Positions 59,884-64,000 of a DNA stretch of 64,000 bases are shown here, piece by piece. Location of the stretch: NCBI GenBank assembly GCA_963738835.1, contig CAVTYH010000001.1, positions 1,612,001 through 1,676,000 on the forward strand, read 5' to 3'. The position numbers were made by a program, and so were the translations under genes. How positions within the stretch are numbered: the stretch's first letter is position 1; each line of letters begins with the position of its first letter. The notes below the pieces were generated by a model, which had not been told where the DNA came from, searched no databases, and was given only the letters and a program-made list of their open reading frames with translations. The stretch comes from CAVTYH01 sp963738835 (GTDB lineage Bacteria; Planctomycetota; Planctomycetia; Pirellulales; JADZDJ01).

Positions 59884-59932
59884 AAAAGGGGGACATTCTA
59901 CATTATTGAAATAAGCAGAATGTCCCCTTTTT
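59884..59932. terminator. Bidirectional hairpin terminator
   Basis: AAAAGGGGGACATTCT (59884-59899) pairs with AGAATGTCCCCTTTTT (59917-59932) over 16 positions with one G-T wobble. The loop is 17 nt, with a T-run on the plus side and A4 on the other side. It lies between the end of the peptidase operon and the convergent gene at 59944-60351. Confidence 0.8.
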
Positions 59933-59943
59933 CCCTCCGGAAG

Positions 59944-60351
59944 TCAAATCAAAACGCCGCTGGTTCCAAGCTTCAAGGTAAAGGTATTCGAAGCAAGAGT
60001 TTGATCGAGAACGGGTTGTCGTTGGCCGTTGGCGTCGGGTGGGCCGAAGTGCCCGGTATCTTTCTGTTTCCGGAAAGTAAAATCCACAGCATATTGGTTT
60101 TCATTTTTGGCAAGTCGCAGCAAAAGGTTGCACCGGACCGATTCCTTTCCGATTGTCGCTTCCGCCATGGAGCGCACTCCGGGATGGCAGAGGACTTCGA
60201 TGGTGCTGACAGTCCGCTCTTTCGGATTTTTGTCGGACTCGCCATTGGAGGTGCGCTCAACCGTCTCCAGCCGCAGCGTGTAATCCGTGGCCTGGGCGAG
60301 GGAGAGGCAATTTATCGCGAGAAATGGGACGATGAAGAATCACTTTAGCAT
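59944..60351 (-). pseudogene. Small secreted protein gene with in-frame TGA at codon 4
   Basis: The ATG at 60351 has GGAGG 7 nt upstream and would encode M-L-K-stop, then FFIVPFLAINCLSLAQA, a perfect signal peptide with an AxA-type site, then about 115 residues (DYTLRLETVERTSNGESDKN). The TGA at 60340-60342 blocks it. A Trp, Arg or Gly codon would make it intact. Either a sequencing substitution or a true nonsense mutation. A downstream start at 60177 would lack the signal. The IS630 element is inserted 60 bp upstream of the start, possibly into its promoter. Function unknown. Confidence 0.6.
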
Positions 60352-60410
60352 GGCTCGGCCTCCGTTGCCTGCGAGATGCAAACCCCAAAATCCCCAGGCT
60401 GCCGATTCTA

Positions 60411-61615
60411 AGTAGAACCGTGGAAAGTTTTAGGCTGCGATCCGTTGCGAGTGACGCTGTATTTCTTGGGTGAGGTCGTCGTGATTGAACAGAAAGCCCA
60501 TCCGTTCTCGGTCGCCGGTCAGGCGGCGGACGCCGTGGCGGAAGGCGGCCACGAGATCGTCCAAGGTTTCATACAGCACGTTGGCCAGCACGGTGCGTTT
60601 CAAGTGTCCCCACAAGCGTTCAATCAAATTCAAGCTCGGACTGTACGGCGGCAGCCAGTAGACCGTGATCTGATCGCGATGGGCCTCCAGCCAGCCCCGG
60701 ACCGCTTGCGTCGTATGGAAGCGGCCGTTGTCGCACACCAGGATGATCTTCTTTCCGACGTATGTTTTGACCAAAGCCATCAGGAATACCAAGAACGCCG
60801 CGCTACACTTCGTGGCTGCCAGGGTATACGTCAGCTTGCCGGTTTTGTAATTCACTCCGCCATAGACGACTTGCTTCTCGTTCTTCCCCGGCGTGGGCAC
60901 TTCGGGCTGCTGACCGACTGGCGCCCACATCCGTGTCAGGGCCGGATGGCGATGGATTTCCATCTCGTCCTGGAAGATCAAGACAGCTTTACTAGCTTTG
61001 GCAATCGCCCTTTTTTCAAGCGTTTTAATTGGCGTTGCGCTCGTTCGTAGGCCGCTTTGTCGCGCTGGCCTTTCATCGTGTGCTTGGGGCGTTGGAACGA
61101 GAAGCCTTCCTCGCGGAGAATCGCCCGCAGCCGGTCGTCGCCGAAACTCAGGCCGGTTTCCTTGTGCAGATGGGCATTCAGCCGGGCCGCCGACCAGACG
61201 CTGAATCCATATCCCAGGGTCTGGGGCGGCGTTTGCACCGCGCGGCGCAAGGCTTGCCGGTACGCGGGCGTGGCCTGGGAAGGGCGTCCCGAGGGTGGGT
61301 GTGGCACCAGGCCTGCCAGGCCATCCTCGCGGTATCGCTTTCGCACGTTGTCCACCGTGGCCAGGCAGCAGCCCAAGTCGTCGGCGATCGACTGCTTCGA
61401 GCGGCCCGCCCCCGACATCAAAATGATCGTGGCGTTGCGAAACACGTCGGCCTGGGTCGACGAAAATCGAAAGTCGTCCAAGGCATCCCATTCGTGGTCC
61501 ATTAATTTCCAGCGCGCCATGAGCTCTCCTCCGTGTCAGCAGCAACCTTGCCCAACACGAATTTATCCCATGCCTACGCAGACGGCTATCGCCTAACTCA
61601 AAACAAGGTTCTACT
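60411..61615 (-). mobile_element. IS630-family insertion sequence, structurally complete
   Basis: 1,205 bp bounded by the inverted repeats AGTAGAACC (60411-60419) and GGTTCTACT (61607-61615). TA duplicates lie just outside (60409-60410 and 61616-61617), the target duplication expected for IS630. It carries one transposase gene in two frames. Confidence 0.9.
60430..61520 (-). CDS. IS630-family transposase in two frames
   Basis: The upstream frame from 61520 encodes an N-terminal helix-turn-helix (SKQSIADDLGCCLATVDNVRKRY) and ends after RLPKLVKLS at 60978. The downstream frame carries the DDE domain: Asp in FQDEMEIHR, Asp in LVCDNGRFH, and Glu in SPSLNLIERLW. They overlap at a run of six A followed by GGG, where a -1 change (or one missing A) joins LKKRAIAKASKAVLIFQDE. 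Some IS630 elements use frameshifting on A-runs. The zero-frame codons here are AAA AAA, preceded by G, which is not the ideal tandem-slip heptamer, so a homopolymer error is at least as likely. Confidence 0.9.
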
Positions 61616-61694
61616 TAGCAATTTAGGCCATTCCAAAGAATGCGGATAATTGTCGTCAATCGGCCCGAAAATTTTACCGTGGCCTAAAATTCTA

Positions 61695-61723
61695 TTGACA
61701 TATGTTCACTTGTACATTAGAAT
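61695..61723 (+). promoter_or_regulatory. Candidate sigma70-type promoter in a gene-free region
   Basis: TTGACA, a 17-bp spacer and TAGAAT: near-consensus. It points right into the 61618-62433 gap, which has no supported gene but contains two copies of dispersed repeat family 1. The first bases TTGACATATGT resemble the promoter before copy A (TTGACATTTGT). Confidence 0.55.
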
Positions 61724-61763
61724 AACGACCGGAACTATGAGTCCCTGTCCCGGCATTTGTCTT

Positions 61764-61801
61764 TCCCCCTCGCCCTTGGGGAGAGGGAAGGGGTGAGGGT
61801 G
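61764..61801. repeat. CCCTC/GAGGG palindromic repeat, second copy
   Basis: Variant of the palindromic repeat at 51107-51148, here in a true intergenic region just after the candidate promoter. Confidence 0.6.
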
Positions 61802-61915
61802 CTCGGCTGTCGGTCTTTGGCAATTTATCTTTATTTTCCCAACCTCGCCCAAAGCCCAAAGCGAGGTTGGGTCGGACTGCGCGCCGCTGGCGGGAATTGA
61901 ACCGCAGAAGAATAA

Positions 61916-61994
61916 ATAAGGAAGCCAGGAAGCCAGGAAAGAAAGATCAGGAATGAATGAATTCATCCTCTTCCCGGTTTCCTGGCTTCCTTAT
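61916..61994. repeat. Perfect 16-bp inverted repeat
   Basis: ATAAGGAAGCCAGGAA (61916-61931) and TTCCTGGCTTCCTTAT (61979-61994) are exact complements separated by 47 bp. The left arm is followed by a partial direct copy (GCCAGGAAA). Confidence 0.75.
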
Positions 61995-62085
61995 CAATTT
62001 GCTTTTTGTTTACTCCGTGCCCTCCGTGTCTCAGTGGTAAAAATTCTTCGAGCCTGCGCGCGTGCGCGGAGGTTGGAACAGTGAT

Positions 62086-62190
62086 GGAACAATGCAGAGC
62101 GCAAAACACTGGTTTTCCCGAGGGTTTCGCGCGAACATTGCACCATCGATGCCCGGGGGTTGTGATTTTCGTTTTTTAATGCGTGCTTCT
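62086..62190 (+). repeat. Dispersed repeat family 1, copy B
   Basis: GCAAAACACTGGTTTTCCCG, then GGTTTCGCGCGAACATTG, then a CCATCGAT block, an insert, and ATTTTCGTTTTTTAATGCGTG. It aligns block by block with copy A (minus strand, 5461-5576). Confidence 0.75.
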
Positions 62191-62299
62191 CGATCGGGCG
62201 ATCTTTGACATCGACTGTTCAATGTGTGAATTGACTTTGGCCGAGAATTCCCGAGGAAAATCGCGCAGCGGCCGGCGACCTCGCCGGTGCATGACAAAG

Positions 62300-62395
62300 T
62301 GATGTCAAAGTGTTTGCCCAAAAACCCTGGTTTTTCCGAGCTTTTCACGCCAACACTTGACCCTCGATTTTTATTTTTTCCGCGTGTGTGTTCTC
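62300..62395 (+). repeat. Dispersed repeat family 1, copy C
   Basis: CAAAAACCCTGGTTTTTCCG, then CTTTTCACGCCAACACTTG, then CCCTCGATTTTTATTTTTTC and CGCGTGTGTG. More diverged in the first half but closest to copy A in the T-rich second half. It begins about 210 bp after copy B. Confidence 0.7.
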
Positions 62396-62433
62396 AGCAG
62401 TGTATGGAACGCGTTTGTTTTCAGACATCGGTC

Positions 62434-64000
62434 CTACGGCCAAGCGGGAATCGCGCGGTTCAACTGATCAGGCGTCTGCGACGGCGGCAGCAGCAAGAAT
62501 TTCTCTCCTTTGGCAGTGTCGAACGCCAAGACGTCGCCGCTAAGAGTTTCCGCTTTCACGCCGTTGCGATACAGCGTGACTTCGCTTTGCGGCCAAGGAT
62601 TCTTTAATCGGCACGATCCGCCGAGTTGCGAGTTGACATCGACAAACTCGATCTCGCGATCTTTCACCGCCGAAGAAACGAGGAATCCACCGCGGGCTAA
62701 AAGGTGGAAGGCGCAATCCCAACTGCGCGGCCAAGCGCTGGCGAAGACTTCGATCAGCGGCTTGGCTTCATCGTCCGGCGTGCTGTTGAGCAGCGTGGAG
62801 TGAATGCCCATCGTCAGCCCGGCGATGTGTTCGCAATCGATCGCGCCTGGACCTTCGCGCAGCCGCATGCGATTGCGGAAGATTTGAGCGCCGCCGTCAC
62901 CGACCGGATCGATGAAGCTGCCCAAGGCATTGAAGCCCAGGAACCGCGATTTGAGTTGTGCTTCCGGCTCTTTGGCCGGAATCGCCCCTGGTCCGCCGTA
63001 AACAAATGAACCAAACGGACGATTGCCGCCACCGGGACGATTAGCTGCCCCACCACTTCCTTGTGCCGCTTGCTGGTTGGGCACGGCGTTTCCACCGGCA
63101 GCCGGCTGACGCGAACTGGCGTTGGCAGGCGGCCGGCGTCCACGGCCTGGATTGCCGGCGGGTGCCAAGTGATCGAGCATTTCCTGCCACTGCGGCCGCA
63201 GACCGGAATCGACCCCCAACAGCGTGGAGACTTTGATGGCCGTCGAAAATGCGTTTCGCATGCCGCCGATTTCGTTCGGCGTGTCGTTCGTGTCCCAACT
63301 GCTTTCGCCGTTGTTGACGTGGTAGATGTGATACTTGCCGTCGTCGGCTTTTTTCACATTCGGGAAGTTGCGATAAAACTCGGCGGCGCCTTTGATGATG
63401 GGATAGGCCCGATCTCGCAGCCAATCTTGGTCCTGCGTGAATTCGTAGCGCTGGTAAAACAAATTGCCGATCCGGGCGGTGTCGCTCAGGATGTGCGTGC
63501 AGTGGCCGAAAATGCCCGCGCCCTTGGTGGGCACCACATAATGCCCATGCTCCCAGTGGCCATCGCCCAGAAAATTCCAGCGTGCGTTGTGACGATTCTT
63601 GGTTTCTGCCCACCATTGGAACTTCGCCGAGCGTTCTTCATACGGTTTTTTGGCGAGCATCAGCTCTTGCAGTTCTGCAGCGATGTCATCAGGCAGTTTT
63701 TCCGGGCCGTTGAAGAATGTGATCTCGGGAATCCAAATGCCTTGCGACCCCCATTGCTGACGTGCGGCCAAGGCACAGGCATCGAGCATGTCGGTGTACA
63801 TCGAGAAGAGTGGATCCATTAGTTCCAGCCGATTGGCCGGCATCAGGTTGCTGTAATAGGCGTTGGTGTTTGCCCACCAGTATTGAGAGCCCCAGCGGCG
63901 CATGTCGCCATTGGTGTACCACAACATACCGCCGAACCGCGGCGGAAAATTGCCGCGGGAACTGGATCCCATGATGTACAGGAAATACGTATAGTTGCCT
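62434..64000 (-). CDS. GH95/DUF5703-like glycoside hydrolase, N terminus beyond the window
   Basis: The reading frame is open to the right edge; about 520 C-terminal residues are visible. The sequence has (alpha/alpha)6-barrel character: FPPRFGGMLWYTNGDMRRWGSQYWWANTN, GSQGIWIPEITFFNG, NFLGDGHWEHGHYVVPTKG, GAAEFYRNFPNV, WDTNDTPNEIGGMRNAF. A Gly/Ala/Pro/Asn-rich insert (about 63020-63150) interrupts the domain. The C-terminal beta domain ends NRAIPAWP. GH95-type enzymes cleave terminal alpha-L-fucose or related residues; the insert and divergence make the exact family uncertain. Its stop is 38 bp from repeat copy C. Confidence 0.72.
   Translation of the reverse strand, partial: GNYTYFLYIMGSSSRGNFPPRFGGMLWYTNGDMRRWGSQYWWANTNAYYSNLMPANRLELMDPLFSMYTDMLDACALAARQQWGSQGIWIPEITFFNGPEKLPDDIAAELQELMLAKKPYEERSAKFQWWAETKNRHNARWNFLGDGHWEHGHYVVPTKGAGIFGHCTHILSDTARIGNLFYQRYEFTQDQDWLRDRAYPIIKGAAEFYRNFPNVKKADDGKYHIYHVNNGESSWDTNDTPNEIGGMRNAFSTAIKVSTLLGVDSGLRPQWQEMLDHLAPAGNPGRGRRPPANASSRQPAAGGNAVPNQQAAQGSGGAANRPGGGNRPFGSFVYGGPGAIPAKEPEAQLKSRFLGFNALGSFIDPVGDGGAQIFRNRMRLREGPGAIDCEHIAGLTMGIHSTLLNSTPDDEAKPLIEVFASAWPRSWDCAFHLLARGGFLVSSAVKDREIEFVDVNSQLGGSCRLKNPWPQSEVTLYRNGVKAETLSGDVLAFDTAKGEKFLLLPPSQTPDQLNRAIPAWP

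Noticed and set aside
59875..60348. 157-codon open frame on the plus strand
   Set aside because: Covers a bidirectional terminator and is antisense to a gene with a signal peptide and ribosome-binding site.

Overview
The window looks like a chromosomal stretch of a Planctomycetota bacterium, most likely order Pirellulales. This is inferred from families typical of that phylum: the paired DUF1549/DUF1553 (PSCyt1/PSCyt2/PSD1) and DUF1501 genes, a LTD/CotH/dockerin giant surface protein, a CARDB protein, short peptides beginning RFTIRDLLWL, many secreted hydrolases, and a MoxR-DUF58-BatA operon. No tRNA, rRNA or CRISPR array was recognised by eye.

Layout. 0-3 kb: a heterodimeric ABC exporter, then a cold-shock protein. 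3.3-9.5 kb: repeat-rich ground with a CARDB secreted protein, small membrane proteins (one with a CxxCH haem motif) and a RAYT-type Y1 transposase framed by three copies of a 93-bp palindromic repeat (a REPtron-like unit). 9.5-17.6 kb: sialate O-acetylesterase, an alpha-galactosidase-like glycosidase, and the PSD1/DUF1501 pair. 18-24.5 kb: a tripartite MacB-type efflux operon (outer-membrane lipoprotein, MarR regulator, membrane fusion protein, ATPase, permease). 24.5-31 kb: Gfo/Idh/MocA oxidoreductase, M13 metallopeptidase, YncE/phosphoesterase protein. 31.2-38.9 kb: one ~2,570-residue surface protein. 38.9-55.7 kb: a long minus-strand operon running MoxR, small membrane protein, DUF58, BatA/VWA, VWA/GATase-like, DUF4175-like, two secreted paralogues, a prenyltransferase-fold protein and a beta-trefoil/thioredoxin fusion. 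56.5-62.4 kb: an AT-richer accessory island with small Cys-rich proteins, two tandem trypsin-like peptidases plus a small partner, a damaged secreted-protein gene, an intact IS630-family element with TA target duplication, and dispersed repeats. 62.4 kb to the end: a partial GH95/DUF5703-like glycosidase.

A strong feature of the whole window is the number of genes split by single-base frameshifts, often in short homopolymers. Both sides of each break read as good protein, and the density is highest between 45 and 54 kb. The simplest reading is indel error in a long-read or metagenomic assembly, so I annotate these as single genes spanning the breaks. Real pseudogenisation cannot be excluded from sequence alone.

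The most interesting items are: (1) the RAYT with flanking palindromes that share an invariant loop core; (2) a new-looking dispersed repeat (three copies), copies of which lie downstream of good sigma70-type promoters and could be non-coding RNA; (3) the tandem trypsin-like peptidase cassette next to an IS; (4) the extended MoxR operon with a lectin/thioredoxin fusion at its end; (5) the Cys/His/Trp-rich insert of the CARDB protein.
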